Shown: positions 1 to 10,900 of the stretch, in pieces
Layout of the letters: each line of letters starts with the position of its first letter
Numbering within the stretch: position 1 is the first letter of the stretch
Origin: Mucilaginibacter flavus
GTDB lineage: Bacteria > Bacteroidota > Bacteroidia > Sphingobacteriales > Sphingobacteriaceae
Assembly: GCF_030409315.1 (NCBI RefSeq)
Contig: NZ_JAUFPS010000089.1
Span: 1 to 54,398, forward strand
Length of the DNA stretch: 54,398 nt
Direction: 5' to 3'
Position numbers and translations under genes: made by a program
The notes under the pieces: generated by a model
The model's input: the letters and a program-made list of their open reading frames with translations, nothing else
Database searches by the model: none
Told to the model about the DNA's origin: nothing

Positions 1-112
1 ACAATAATAATAACCCTTATTATTCTGTTGATGCCAATCTAAAGGAAATGACAACGTTTTTTATCTATATGATAAATTAAAAAGATGTGTACACACAATA
101 GATAAATGGGAG

Positions 113-222
113 GGCAATGAGTTTTCAAATAACTTTCAAATCTGATTTTTTAAATTCATTGCTGTTTGGGCTTTAGCCAACGGTTAAAGAAAGTAAACAT
201 AAACGTGGCTTTAGCCCCAAAT
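113..222. repeat. REP-like palindromic intergenic repeat
   Basis: Two nested inverted repeats are visible. GGCAATGAGTTTT near 114 pairs imperfectly with AAATTCATTGCT near 154-165, and CTTTAGCCAACGGTTAAAG (about 171-189) is a near-perfect palindrome. A further copy of GGCTTTAGCC follows at about 207-216. This resembles dispersed palindromic intergenic elements of Sphingobacteriaceae, but copy number cannot be judged from one window. The rest of 1-500 shows no gene. Confidence 0.4.
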
Positions 223-500
223 TGCATAGCCGGGTTTTAAAAGCGGTTTTCCGATGATTGTAATAAAGCAGGGCATGCCTCACCTAACGGTGTTACATAG
301 CGTGTAATAGTTAAGGTCACAAATTGTATTGATAAACAGCATATTGGCTTTAGGCTTTGTGCATTCTGCTTTTAGCATCAATATAACACTATCCTAAAAC
401 AGCGCCGGATAATTGCCAACTTCAGATTTGCTTCAAATTTGGGCAATAATTTAGAATAGGTTTAATAATAATTTGCCTGCACACCGTTACCCCCAAATAA

Positions 501-779
501 ATGGTTAACCCATATCAATACAGATCATCCAAATCCCGAACCACAAAACAACAGGAGTTATATGACCAGCTAAGTGATCAGATAGTTGGTTACATCAGCA
601 CCCTCGCCAATGAAAAAGATGCCGAAACTATTTGGCTGGAAATGCGCGAAGAAGGATACCCGCAAAGCAGGAGTGCTTTTAATAACAGGTTAAAAAGATT
701 GGTTAACGCAGGCCTTGTTGAGAAAATATCTATAGGGTATAATAAATATTTCTATAAGGCAGTACAGACAAGGGCGTAA
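501..779 (+). CDS. Small winged-helix-like protein, function unknown
   Basis: This 92-residue protein starts at an ATG. Residues about 40-88 read as a helix-turn-helix followed by a beta hairpin: a helix with DAETIWLEMREEGY, a recognition-helix-like stretch SRSAFNNRLKRLVNAGLVEK, then a short wing ISIGYNKYFYKAV. That order matches small winged-helix DNA-binding proteins in general, though no named family is recognised. The basic N-terminus (SSKSRTTKQQ) could also contact DNA. The gene stands alone and converges with the universal stress gene downstream, 50 bp away. Fold is inferred; role is unknown. Confidence 0.6.
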   Translation: MVNPYQYRSSKSRTTKQQELYDQLSDQIVGYISTLANEKDAETIWLEMREEGYPQSRSAFNNRLKRLVNAGLVEKISIGYNKYFYKAVQTRA

Positions 780-829
780 GCGGTGCTTTATGAATTAGTT
801 AACTTAATTAAACTGCCTGTAAATTATCG

Positions 830-1711
830 TTAATTGGCATTTGATCTTGTGTTAAAAATTAACAAAGGAATATCAATCAACGCCAACATGCTTTTAGTGT
901 GGCTTCCTTTAAACATTCGTTGAAATGTGTTTAAATCGTGATGAACCATTGCTAATACGTCAATCTTTTCTTCGTTGCATAAAAGCTGCAAGCCACGTTC
1001 GGGCGTGTCGTCAATTACTGTTTTGGAACTCATTTTTTCAAAGCTGCCTTGGCTAATAAGTGCATCGAGGCTGTCTTTTACGCATTTTTCAAAAAGGGGG
1101 GTATGTGCCTGCTCATCATAAATATTGGCAAGCATTACAGTTGCATTTAGTTGTTCGGTAATGGTGTTTAACAACTTTAAAGCAGTTACATCTTCGGCAG
1201 CAAATTTCAAATCTGTCGCAAAAGCTACTTTTTCGATATTTTTAAATGCAGCATTGGGTGGTATCAGCAATAGTGGCAAATCAATATTATTAATCATAAT
1301 GTTAACGTTATTTCCGCTCAAAACATCGCCTAAAAAACTACTTTCATGCGTGCCAGCCACTATCATTGAAATTTCATTTGCCGGTACAAGCTCTTTAATT
1401 ACACTGCTAACGGCACCAAAACTGCTATGGATAGCAATTTGTGGTGTAAAGTTATCTGTGTTTTGCAAAGTTTCGGCCCAGGTTTCAAGCTGTTCCTTAA
1501 GTAGTTTAAGCATATCAACACTCTCCTCGCTTAATAAGTTATACTCTTCTATCGGCCATGCTATGGTATACGCACTTGGAATTTCTGCCGGTACAAGGTA
1601 GGCGTTGCATAACACAAGGTTGGCTTTTAAGCTATTTGCCAGTTGGAATGCATAATGAGCAGCATGGGTGGCATTGGGCGAAAAATCAGTTAAGGCAATA
1701 ATTGTTTTCAT
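830..1711 (-). CDS. Tandem-domain universal stress protein (UspA family)
   Basis: The 293-residue cytoplasmic protein has two UspA-like domains. The first begins at MKTIIALTDFSPNATHAAHYAFQLA, the usual first strand and helix of the fold, and contains IVAGTHESS around residue 120. The second begins near residue 155 (KVAFATDLKFAAED) and ends with IDVLAMVHHDLN and LLIFNTR. Length fits the two-domain Usp proteins common in Bacteroidota, which act in stress and redox adaptation. The nucleotide-binding G-2x-G-9x-G(S/T) motif is incomplete, so ATP binding is uncertain. The gene is divergent from a second Usp gene at 1872 and shares with it a promoter region holding FNR/CRP-type palindromes. Confidence 0.9.
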   Translation of the reverse strand: MKTIIALTDFSPNATHAAHYAFQLANSLKANLVLCNAYLVPAEIPSAYTIAWPIEEYNLLSEESVDMLKLLKEQLETWAETLQNTDNFTPQIAIHSSFGAVSSVIKELVPANEISMIVAGTHESSFLGDVLSGNNVNIMINNIDLPLLLIPPNAAFKNIEKVAFATDLKFAAEDVTALKLLNTITEQLNATVMLANIYDEQAHTPLFEKCVKDSLDALISQGSFEKMSSKTVIDDTPERGLQLLCNEEKIDVLAMVHHDLNTFQRMFKGSHTKSMLALIDIPLLIFNTRSNAN

Positions 1712-1764
1712 AACAAAGTGTTTTGTTTATAGTGTAAAATTAAGTTGCAGTTTATTGTAAAAGA

Positions 1765-1778
1765 GTGATTTATATCAT
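1765..1778. promoter_or_regulatory. FNR/CRP-type palindrome, near-perfect copy
   Basis: The sequence GTGAT-TTAT-ATCAT keeps 8 of 10 conserved positions of the FNR-family box TTGAT-N4-ATCAA. Its centre lies exactly 22 bp from that of the perfect copy at 1787-1800, so both would sit on the same face of the helix. Confidence 0.5.
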
Positions 1779-1786
1779 TGTTGTTA

Positions 1787-1800
1787 TTGATTCAGATCAA
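1787..1800. promoter_or_regulatory. FNR/CRP-type operator, perfect palindrome
   Basis: TTGAT-TCAG-ATCAA is a perfect match to the consensus of FNR-family regulators. It lies between the divergent Usp genes, 75 bp from the start of one and 71 bp from the other. Usp genes under FNR/Anr control are known in other bacteria. Control of both genes by a CRP/FNR-family protein here is inference. Confidence 0.65.
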
Positions 1801-1871
1801 CTAATTGCGCATTTAACTTTACTTACTTTGACTAACATTCGGTTGCGATTAACCTAAAAATATATTTGACT

Positions 1872-2621
1872 ATGAAAACTATTTTGGTAATTAATGATCA
1901 GTCGGTGGGGGCAGTGAATGCCGCCTTATTTGCGATAGATATTGCTAAAAAGATGGAGGCTAATATTTTACTGGCGAATATGAATGAGGTATGTGAGCCA
2001 TCACAACCGGCGCTGGTAAAAATTGCAAATAATGATGAAGCAGATACTGGTGAACAGCCTTTTTTATTGATTGATAAGCTGCGGAACGGCTGTAATATGG
2101 ATGGGGATTTTAAACCATGCATCGATGTTATAAGTTTTGATGGTTTAACAGATGATGAAATGATTAGCAGCGTTATCAACCACAATATCTGGCTCATGAT
2201 AAAAGGGTGCGCGGATGGTTTTGGCAATCTCGAGGTGAAGAAACCTAACATGCAGGCTATTTTAAATAGGGTGAGATGCCCCTTGCTCATTGTACCCGAA
2301 AATTACACCGGGATTGGGTTTAAAAATATCGTTTATTGTGCAGACCTGAGATTTTGCAGAGCTGTTGTTGCAAAATATCTGGCAGAACTGGCTCAGTGTT
2401 ATCTTGCCAAACTAATGTTTGCAAATTTATCAGCTAAAGGGCTGCCGCATATGGAAGATAGTTATGCGCTTACTGTGTTCAAAGAAGAAATATATAATAA
2501 AGTGCATTATGACCAGTTGTATTTCAATAATATAAAGGAGCGCGATTTATGTAAAGCTGCCGATGTGATGATTAATACCATGAATGCCGATCTTTTGGCG
2601 GGAATTGAACAAGCCTTGTAA
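1872..2621 (+). CDS. Universal stress protein-like, divergent second domain
   Basis: The protein has 249 residues from the ATG at 1872; a TTG two codons earlier is open in frame but less likely. The N-terminal domain starts MKTILVINDQSVGAVNAALFAIDIAKKM, a Usp first strand and helix, and ends at about residue 143 with RCPLLIVPENY. The second half (IVYCADLRFCRAVVAKYLAELAQ) has the Usp pattern but is shortened and lacks nucleotide-binding glycines. It is divergently paired with the full-length Usp gene at 830-1711, and the FNR/CRP-type sites in between suggest joint redox control. It may be a binding-deficient partner. The family call is solid; the partnership is inferred. Confidence 0.8.
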   Translation: MKTILVINDQSVGAVNAALFAIDIAKKMEANILLANMNEVCEPSQPALVKIANNDEADTGEQPFLLIDKLRNGCNMDGDFKPCIDVISFDGLTDDEMISSVINHNIWLMIKGCADGFGNLEVKKPNMQAILNRVRCPLLIVPENYTGIGFKNIVYCADLRFCRAVVAKYLAELAQCYLAKLMFANLSAKGLPHMEDSYALTVFKEEIYNKVHYDQLYFNNIKERDLCKAADVMINTMNADLLAGIEQAL

Positions 2622-3825
2622 GTCCTTAAATTATAATGAGTTATAAATAGCCAATAGATCATTCAACGATTTATACAACTACAGATTTGGCCATTAATCG
2701 TTATAATACAAATATATAAGTGTTCTATCTAATAGTGAAACTTTAAAAAGATTTTAATGATGGAAATTAACTTAGATTTTTTATTAGAGAGAAGGAGAGA
2801 TTTGTTTTAACCCTGTTTTTCTGCGCTTATCGGTTTTCCCGAATGGTTTTCAATTTCGTACTCACCGAATTACTTACCACTTTTTGTTGATAAGTATATA
2901 GCAGTAAATGCTACATACCAATATACGAAAAAGAGAAAAATAATTCTTTTTAAATTATGAAACCTCTGTTCGAATTGATTACTCTACCCCCCCCCTGTAG
3001 TCGAGGCCATAAGTGATAGATTGACCACGTCCGCAAATCAGTAAATCATCCTTTAAAAAATCATTAAAGTCCCCAAAAACGGTGGAGTGTAATGACAGAT
3101 ATTAAACCCGTTCCATGTACCTTGATTTGAAGTAAATTTTCAAAAAGTTTATTTGGCGGCGTTTTATTAAATAGTTCAGTAATTCACTAAATATCAACTG
3201 TGTAACGTGTATCAGTGTCGAATGTCGCGTTCTCAATTATGGGGCAAGGTATACTTAAGTACGGCAACGTGACGGATGGCTTCTAAATTGTTTATCCCTC
3301 AACAAAAAACTGTTTATTAGAATTGTAGCTGTCTTGGTATGGCTTAAAGGTTTGCTAATTAGATGCTGAATTACTACTTTTTTTTAACATATGTCTGAAA
3401 AATCGGGGCTAAGCTGGTTATTGTGGTTTAATAAAGCTAGTCTCTATTTAAAATAAATTGACCGGTCGCATTTATGCAGCCGAAGCGGGAAGTCATACCT
3501 TAACCTATTGAAAAAAAATGCTTAAAAGTAGTTGCCGTGATCTTTTAAAATTAAGATTTGAAAAAGAATGTTATTAAAGTGTTTTTTTTACAATTATTTT
3601 TTATATTTAAAACGCCAAACATAAACTTTAAAACAAGCCTTAACATGATTCCAAACTTCCAATATATCGGTACAAACCGTAATAATCTCATTCGACAGGA
3701 TAATATCCAATTACGATAGTTTATTGATTTCCTATCAATGGCGACCAAAACTTTAGGGTTAGCTCTAAAGTACAATTTTGAAACCTGAACGCAAGCACTA
3801 TAAAATGTGCTTTTCACATGATCAT
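2622..3825. other. Long non-coding stretch
   Basis: About 1.2 kb is AT-rich and has no convincing gene. It contains a run of nine C at 2987-2995 flanked by CTAC and GTAG. The open stretch at 3551-3817 on the minus strand has low-complexity, basic sequence and is not accepted as a gene. The RHS promoter should lie in the last 200 bp, but no clear Bacteroidota TAnnTTTG box was identified. Confidence 0.5.
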
Positions 3826-6800
3826 ATGAAACCTATAACCAAATTAATACTATTCTTACTGTTATTATCCATCAACAGGTCGCTGGCGCAAATAAGTGTT
3901 CCGGTCGACCTGCAAAGTGGCAGGCCCATCATCAATATTCCTATTTACACAGCAACGGTCGGGGATATTTCTCTACCGGTAAGCCTTCATTACACAGCTG
4001 GTATACCCGAAACCCAGGAATACGGCAGCGACAATTATGCCCTTGGGATTGGGTGGGGCTTAAGCGCAGGCGGAAGTATTATACGTACGGTTAAAGGTTT
4101 ACCTGATGATTTTCAGGGAACCGGTGCGGATACCAGGATGGGTTGGTTATATGGAAGCGGTGCTTCGGCGGTAAATAATTTTGCCATTCAAAGCCGTACC
4201 AATTGTGCAGGGGATGCTGCCAATTACAGCACCTTATCTTCATTCACCAATAATAATACGGATACAGAGCCGGACGTTTTCAGCTTTAATTTTGGTGGCT
4301 ACTCCGGGCAATTTGTATTTAATAACAACAAAGTCATTCAGCTGTTGCCTTATAATGATTTAAATATACAGCCAACTTACGCGTCCAGCGGCGGTGCCAT
4401 AACTTCATTTACAGTTACCACACCGGATGGCACCCAATACTTGTTTGCGCCGACCAGCATTGTTACTCAAAAAATTGTTCCTACAGGTATTTATAAATCT
4501 GTGGCATACCTTAGAGATCAGCTTATAAAATATATTACATCGACAACCTATACCACCGAATGGAGCCTTACACAGGTAACATCGGCAACAGGGGCAACCA
4601 TTACATTAAGCTATGGGGGGACGAACAATCAGGGGATCAACCTGGATTATACTACGACAATTTCCAGCCCTACCGATATCTTTTTAGCTAACGGGGCCAT
4701 AAACACCGCATACAGGAGGAGTCTGTTTACTACACAGAATTCAACCGAGGTGAAATTGCTGAACGGTATTACTACAGCTAATTATGTATTGTTGCTCAAT
4801 TATTCGTGGAACCCGGGCGTGAAGGTAGTTCCCGGCGGGCCTAATGGGGTAACCAATTATCCTTACATCATATTATCTATCAATAATTTCCAGCTTAACA
4901 GCAAAACTGGGCCGCTGATCAAAAACATTAATTTATACTATGCCAAAGTCCAGGGACGTACGTACCTTCAATCATTGAACGAATCTAACGCCTGTCTGTC
5001 CACACCATTTTACCAGTTTGAGTACTCCGGTACAGTTCTTCCAGCTACGGTTTTCAGTTCGTCAGTCATCACACCAAGCGCAGTTTTACCTGTTCCTTCC
5101 ACTGATTATTTTGAGCAGGATTACTGGGGTTATTACAACGCAAACGGGGCAAAAAAACTCGTCCCCAATTTATATGTTTACCCAAACGAGCCATTGCAGG
5201 AAAAATACAGGATAGAGCAGATCCCCAATTACCAGGGCACATCTTATTATGCTACCGGTGGTGCAAACCGGGCTGCTAACCCGGCTGCTGTAGCTGCAGG
5301 CTCTTTGTCGAGGATCACTTTTCCCACAGGTGGAAATGTTAAAATAGATTATGAATCCAACCAATATTTTGATAGCAAAGCAAATCAGACATTTAACGGC
5401 GGAGGGATAAGGGTTAAAACAATAACGATGCACGATGGGATCAGCGCTGCTAGTGACATTATTAAAAATTATTCTTACACGGGAGGAGCCCTGCTTAATC
5501 GTCCTCAATTTGCATTTTCGGTACCGGTTTATCAGGACAGTACAGCAGGGGCTTTGCATACCATCGATCAATATGCCGATCCGCAGACCCAGGCTCAATA
5601 TTTCATGGCTAGATCTGAATATGACTTAAACCCTTATACTTTCGATGCGCCAAACGTTATTTATCAATCTGTAAAGGAAAGTCAAACGGGGCGTGGTTCT
5701 ACGAGTTACCAGTTTTTGCAACCTGCTACCTATGCCCAGCTTACCTCGCCCGAGTATGCTGCCCCCTATCAATGGCAGGCTGTTAAATCACAATATGCAA
5801 CCACAAGCAATCCTTCAACCTCTGCATGTATGAGCCAGGGGACGATGATGGATGGTTATTATGGTTTCCCGTTTGCACCTAACCCCAATTACAATTTTGA
5901 AAGGGGCCTGTTACAAAGTGTAAAGGTTTATAATGAAACCGGGCAGCTGCTTAAGGAAAAGGACTATCAATACACGCCTGTTTTTCAAAATGCAACGCCA
6001 AACGCAATTTATGGCCTCGCTGCAGATTATTTTACCTACAGCTTTACCGACTCACTTACCAGGGCGTATGCTTATAGTAAATATGTATTGTACTCTGGGG
6101 TGAATAAACTGCAAAGTGTCCAAAAAGATATTACCTACGATCCAGGTACCAACTTTACCAAATCGGCAACCGTGGAAACCGATAATTTTTACACGGGCGC
6201 GAACCATCTTTTACTGAATAACACAACTACATCGGTCAGTAACGACGGAACGAATTTTACCATCTATAAAACCCGTTTTAAATACCCCCAGGATTTTACC
6301 AATACGAGTACAGGAGGTGGCGCTGATGCCATGACAGCCGCATTGCAAAACCTGAAAAACGCCTTTATCCATAATACGGTTATTGAAAAAATATCCTCCA
6401 TAACCAAATCCGGGGGGAGTGAGCAGGTAACCGGGGCTGAACTAGTGAAGTATAATACTTTTACGCTTAATTCGGTAGCCAGGCCGCTTCCTGCACAAGG
6501 CCTGATTTTAAAGACGAATACACCGCTGACCGATTTTATGGAATCCGGTGTGAACGCCAGTTATCAGTTCGGCTGGGATAACAGGTATAAAGTTACAGGC
6601 AATTACCTGGAATTTAATAAAAGCTCAAACGCCGCCTCTGTTTCTGATCTACAGCAAAATCTGTCGGGGATACACTACGATCACACCGGGCAGTTCGCGG
6701 TGGCCGCCATTAATGGTGCGACAGCCAATCAGGTGGTTTACTCGGGCTTTGATTACCAGTACCAGGGACAACCGTTCGCGTCTGAGTTAACCACCACTGC

Positions 6801-7983
6801 TGATAATCCGTATGCCTTCGTGATCAGCACCTTATCCGGTGTATCGATGACTAACGGGCGTGCAGGAAATGCCATTTCCGTACCTTCTGGTTTCACTTTT
6901 TCAAAAACGGGCGTAAATAAAGGTACAGCCATAAACTATACCTTTTCATGCTGGGTACAATCCACATCGGCGGGCAACCTGACTGTCAGCCTGAGCGATG
7001 GCTCGGGCCATGCGGTATCCAGATTGGTGGCGTATAGCAATACCTCCGGGAGCTGGGTATTTTGTAAACTTTTCTTACCGGTCAGTACGCTCAATGCTGC
7101 TTTTAATGTCAGTGTAGTTAACAGCACAGCCATTTATGCTGATGATATGCTGTTGTACCCTTCTTCCGCACAGGTATCACTTTCCAATTATGATTACCTG
7201 CATATGCTCAAATCATCCGATACAGACCCTCATGGCAATACTATTAATTATCAATACGATACATTCGGGCGACCCACTATTACAACAGACAATAATCAAA
7301 ACATCTTAAAGCAACTTTCTTACGTTTATAATATTTCCCCGATGGTGAGTACGTTTTTTAACCTTCCGGCGCAAGCTTACGTAAACGCAACCATCAACTT
7401 ATCTGCAACTGTACCAGCATGCGAGGCAGGCACGACCACCAGGACATGGAATTTTGGTGATGGTTCGTCGGCTACGGGAGCCAGTGTCTCTCATGCTTAC
7501 AATACAGCAGGTACCTATAATGTCAATTTAACCGTATCTAATGCTCAGTACCAGCTAAGTTCCACCCAGCAGATTACCATTAATCCCAACACGCCGCAAC
7601 CTTCTTTTGGACTGTATGCCTGCGGAGCGGTGCTTTATAATGTATGCAACAGTCAGGTAATCAATTATGGTTACAGCAGTTCGGGTACGGTTTGCGGTAC
7701 CAGTATGCCGGTAGGTACCAATACCTTTACCGCCGCCAATTTTGTCGGCTGTAGTACGGGGACTTTTACCTTTGAAATGGCTTATGATTACGCACCCAAT
7801 AATTGGTTGGCAGTTTCCTCGGGGAGCGCCCCTACGGCAAGTTTTACATCGCATTATACAGGAAGTACGCCGTCATCGCAATCCTACACCATGCGATGTA
7901 CCTTTACTCCTAATTGCGGTTCCGGCAGCCCATTAGTGCAAACCTATCACATCGGCTACATTGCACCTAATTGCAACAACTAA
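3826..7983 (+). CDS. Large exported RHS/YD-associated protein with PKD domain
   Basis: The ATG at 3826 is chosen because it places a signal peptide (MKPITKLILFLLLLSINRSLAQ) at the N-terminus; the frame is open further upstream from TTG 3778 and ATG 3805. The product is about 1385 residues. The N-terminus (ISVPVDLQSGRPIINIPIYT, then GWGLSAGGSIIR) matches Bacteroidota wall-associated RHS-family proteins. Around residues 1025-1100 there is a jelly-roll, CBM-like stretch with YTFSCWVQ. A YD-type repeat (NTINYQYDTFGRPTITTD) follows near 1140, and a PKD domain with WNFGDGSS near 1207. Only 14 bp separate it from the next RHS gene, so they are probably co-transcribed. It carries no obvious toxin tip and may be the shell or surface partner of the downstream protein. 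Confidence 0.85.
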   Translation: MKPITKLILFLLLLSINRSLAQISVPVDLQSGRPIINIPIYTATVGDISLPVSLHYTAGIPETQEYGSDNYALGIGWGLSAGGSIIRTVKGLPDDFQGTGADTRMGWLYGSGASAVNNFAIQSRTNCAGDAANYSTLSSFTNNNTDTEPDVFSFNFGGYSGQFVFNNNKVIQLLPYNDLNIQPTYASSGGAITSFTVTTPDGTQYLFAPTSIVTQKIVPTGIYKSVAYLRDQLIKYITSTTYTTEWSLTQVTSATGATITLSYGGTNNQGINLDYTTTISSPTDIFLANGAINTAYRRSLFTTQNSTEVKLLNGITTANYVLLLNYSWNPGVKVVPGGPNGVTNYPYIILSINNFQLNSKTGPLIKNINLYYAKVQGRTYLQSLNESNACLSTPFYQFEYSGTVLPATVFSSSVITPSAVLPVPSTDYFEQDYWGYYNANGAKKLVPNLYVYPNEPLQEKYRIEQIPNYQGTSYYATGGANRAANPAAVAAGSLSRITFPTGGNVKIDYESNQYFDSKANQTFNGGGIRVKTITMHDGISAASDIIKNYSYTGGALLNRPQFAFSVPVYQDSTAGALHTIDQYADPQTQAQYFMARSEYDLNPYTFDAPNVIYQSVKESQTGRGSTSYQFLQPATYAQLTSPEYAAPYQWQAVKSQYATTSNPSTSACMSQGTMMDGYYGFPFAPNPNYNFERGLLQSVKVYNETGQLLKEKDYQYTPVFQNATPNAIYGLAADYFTYSFTDSLTRAYAYSKYVLYSGVNKLQSVQKDITYDPGTNFTKSATVETDNFYTGANHLLLNNTTTSVSNDGTNFTIYKTRFKYPQDFTNTSTGGGADAMTAALQNLKNAFIHNTVIEKISSITKSGGSEQVTGAELVKYNTFTLNSVARPLPAQGLILKTNTPLTDFMESGVNASYQFGWDNRYKVTGNYLEFNKSSNAASVSDLQQNLSGIHYDHTGQFAVAAINGATANQVVYSGFDYQYQGQPFASELTTTADNPYAFVISTLSGVSMTNGRAGNAISVPSGFTFSKTGVNKGTAINYTFSCWVQSTSAGNLTVSLSDGSGHAVSRLVAYSNTSGSWVFCKLFLPVSTLNAAFNVSVVNSTAIYADDMLLYPSSAQVSLSNYDYLHMLKSSDTDPHGNTINYQYDTFGRPTITTDNNQNILKQLSYVYNISPMVSTFFNLPAQAYVNATINLSATVPACEAGTTTRTWNFGDGSSATGASVSHAYNTAGTYNVNLTVSNAQYQLSSTQQITINPNTPQPSFGLYACGAVLYNVCNSQVINYGYSSSGTVCGTSMPVGTNTFTAANFVGCSTGTFTFEMAYDYAPNNWLAVSSGSAPTASFTSHYTGSTPSSQSYTMRCTFTPNCGSGSPLVQTYHIGYIAPNCNN

Positions 7984-7997
7984 TAATGCAGCTTATC

Positions 7998-10900
7998 ATG
8001 AAAAAACACCTAACCTTCCCATTTTTGTTTATCGTTGCTGCAAGCTTGCTGTTTAGTATACAAGGCTTTTGTCAAACAGATAACCCAGCGCTGGTAAGCA
8101 ATAACAACATACGAACCGATATCATCAAGGTTTCAGGCGTAACCTCGGCAAGCCAGATTTCACCTTCAAACTCACAAAGCCGTCTCAGCTACATGGACGG
8201 TTTAGGACGACCTGTGCAAAGCGTCGGCATACAAGCCAGTCCTTTACAAAAAGATATAGTACAGCCGCTGGCCTATGATAAGTACGGCCGGCCGGCTACC
8301 GTATACCTGCCCTATACGGCTACTACGACAACCGGGGCCTACCAGTCAACGGCGATTACCGATCAGGCATCTTTTTACCAACAAAGCGGGCAACAACGGG
8401 CTACCGACAACGCGCCCTATGCTGTTACAGTCTATGACCAGTCCCCGCTGGACAGGGTAGTAGAGTCCGGCGCTCCGGGGACAAACTGGCAGCCAGGGAC
8501 GCATACGGTTAAACCTGTATTCAGGCTGAATGTGGCAGCTGACAATATCAGGATATGGACAACTGCTGGGCCCTCGGCAGGATATTATGCAGAAACTACG
8601 CTTTCGGTAAACGATGTCAGCGATGAGGGGGGCCACCATATTTTAACTTTTACCAATAAATTAGGCCAGACGGTAGAAAAGAAAGTACAGGGGGATAGCG
8701 GCACCTGGCTTGAAACAGTTTACATTTACGATGATCTGGGAAACCTTAACTATCAATTATCTCCCGAAGGAGTAAAAAGGCTTTATGCAGGATCTGTAAG
8801 CTGGGGTGCTACCTTTACAGCAACCTGGGCCTGCGTTTACAGCTACGATGCCAAAAACAGGCTGGTAAGCAAACAGGCAGCCGGTGCGGCGCCGGTTTAT
8901 ATGGTGTATGACAGCTACAATCGTTTGGTGCTCATGCAGGACGGGCGCATCAGGAATGCCTACGGCACTGCGGACAAATGGTATTTTACCAAATATGATG
9001 TATATAGCAGGGTAATACTTTTGGGGTTGTATACCTATGCAACGCCGCCAAACGCCACGGGAACCACTAACCAGCAAAAGCTTCAAAACTACCTTGACGG
9101 ACTTGTTTACGATAATACAAGCACGTTTGCCTATGAAAAGAGACAGGCTGGCACCACTTATGGCTATAGCAGCCAGTGCTTCCCGGCAACAGTAGCCGAC
9201 GCAGATGTGCTGACAGTGAATTACTACGACGATTACGATTTTAATAATAATGGCACACCACCTAATCAGTTTGTAAACCCCAATCAAAGCGGGTTTGCAA
9301 CTGCGTGTACCATAGACGCAGGGGGAATGCTTACCGGTACTAAAAAGCGGATAATCAACGTTAGCGGAAATAACGGTGGCTGGATAAATCAGGCTGTTTT
9401 TTATGATAATTTTGGCAACCCTATTCAAAAGCAGACCAATAACCTGATTAATCAAAGCGCTCTGGATATCAGCAATATCGCTTACGATATATATGCCGGC
9501 CACATTACCCAAACCCTGCAGGCAAAAACACAAGGCACCGCCATTAAAGTATTGACCACTCCTACCTACGATATACAGGGAAGACCGCAGCAGGTAAGCA
9601 TACAGATCAATAGCAACGCCCCGAAGGTTATAGCCGTCTATGAGTATAACGAATTAGGACAGCTGAAGGACAAAAAGCTGGGCAATACCACAGGCAGCAA
9701 TTATCTGCAAACGGTAGATTTTCGCTACAACATACGGGGCTGGATAACGGGCATCAATAAAAGTAACCTTACCGACGACAGCGGAACGGCTACCAATGAC
9801 ATCTGGGGGATGACGATTTTGTACGACCAGGCAGACGCTTCGGGCGGGATAGTAAACACGCCAAGGTATAACGGCCAGGCATCGGCCATCAAATGGAAGG
9901 CTAACGATGTGTCCTCCACCTCAACCAACCCGGTACGGGAACGGGGATATGCCTATGCCTATGATGCGATTGGCCGGTTATTATCTGCTCACTACACCGC
10001 CAATGGCGGCACTTCGTGGAACGCCGAAATAAGCGGTTATGATGAAACTATAACCAGCTATGATCAGAATGGTAATATTCAGGGCCTCACCCGTAATACC
10101 CTGGCATCAGGCGCTACAGTTGCCACAACGATAGATAACCTTGCTTATGCCTATAAAAACGGCACTGTTGGCAGCAATCAACTTGATGCCGTAAAGGATA
10201 ATGCCACAGGTACTACGGCCACCATGGGTTTCAATGACGGAGCCAATACTACTGGCGAATACCAGTACGACACGAATGGCAACCTGACAGGTGATGCCAA
10301 CAAAAGCCAAACCATTACGTATAATGATTTGAATAAGGTAAGTAAGATAGCCGTAACGGGTGGCGGAAGGATAGAGTATATGTATGATGCATCGGGCACC
10401 AGGATAAGGAAAACGGTTTATAACAGTTCCGGGACGGTAATTAATCAGCTGGATTATATGGACGGTTTTACTTATCAGAACAGTGCGTTAAGCTACTTTA
10501 ACATGCCCGAGGGAAAAGTCGATGTAAGCGGGACAAATTTTACCTACGAGTATTTTATTGCCGATAACCTGGGTAATACAAGAGTAAGCTTCGTTGACAA
10601 CGGGAGCGGCATGGCAAAAGTGGTACAAGAGAACGAGTATTACGCTTTCGGTATGACTATGCAGGGTATGGTGGTACGCACAGCCCAGCCCACAAATGCA
10701 AATAAACTATTATATAACGCTGGCAACGAGTTGCAGGACGACCTGGGATACGAGAATAGCTACAGTACTTTTTACCGGGACTATGACCAGGTTTTGGGCC
10801 GTTTTAATGCCATCGACCCTATGGTAGATAAATACGCGGACTGGACACCTTACAATTTTGCTTTTAACGACCCGGGAAACAAGAATGACCCCGGTGGTGA

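Noticed and set aside
2985..2998. Run of nine C flanked by CTAC/GTAG, possible phase-variation tract
   Set aside because: It lies in gene-free sequence more than 800 bp from any start, so there is nothing it could switch.
3551..3817. Open minus-strand frame of 88 codons in front of the RHS gene
   Set aside because: Low-complexity, basic translation, overlaps the RHS signal-peptide region, no domain and no start context.
5170..5598. Open frames on the minus strand inside the first RHS gene (also at 7555-7854, 8757-9533)
   Set aside because: Shadows of the RHS genes; Cys/Ser/Arg-rich translations without protein-like pattern.
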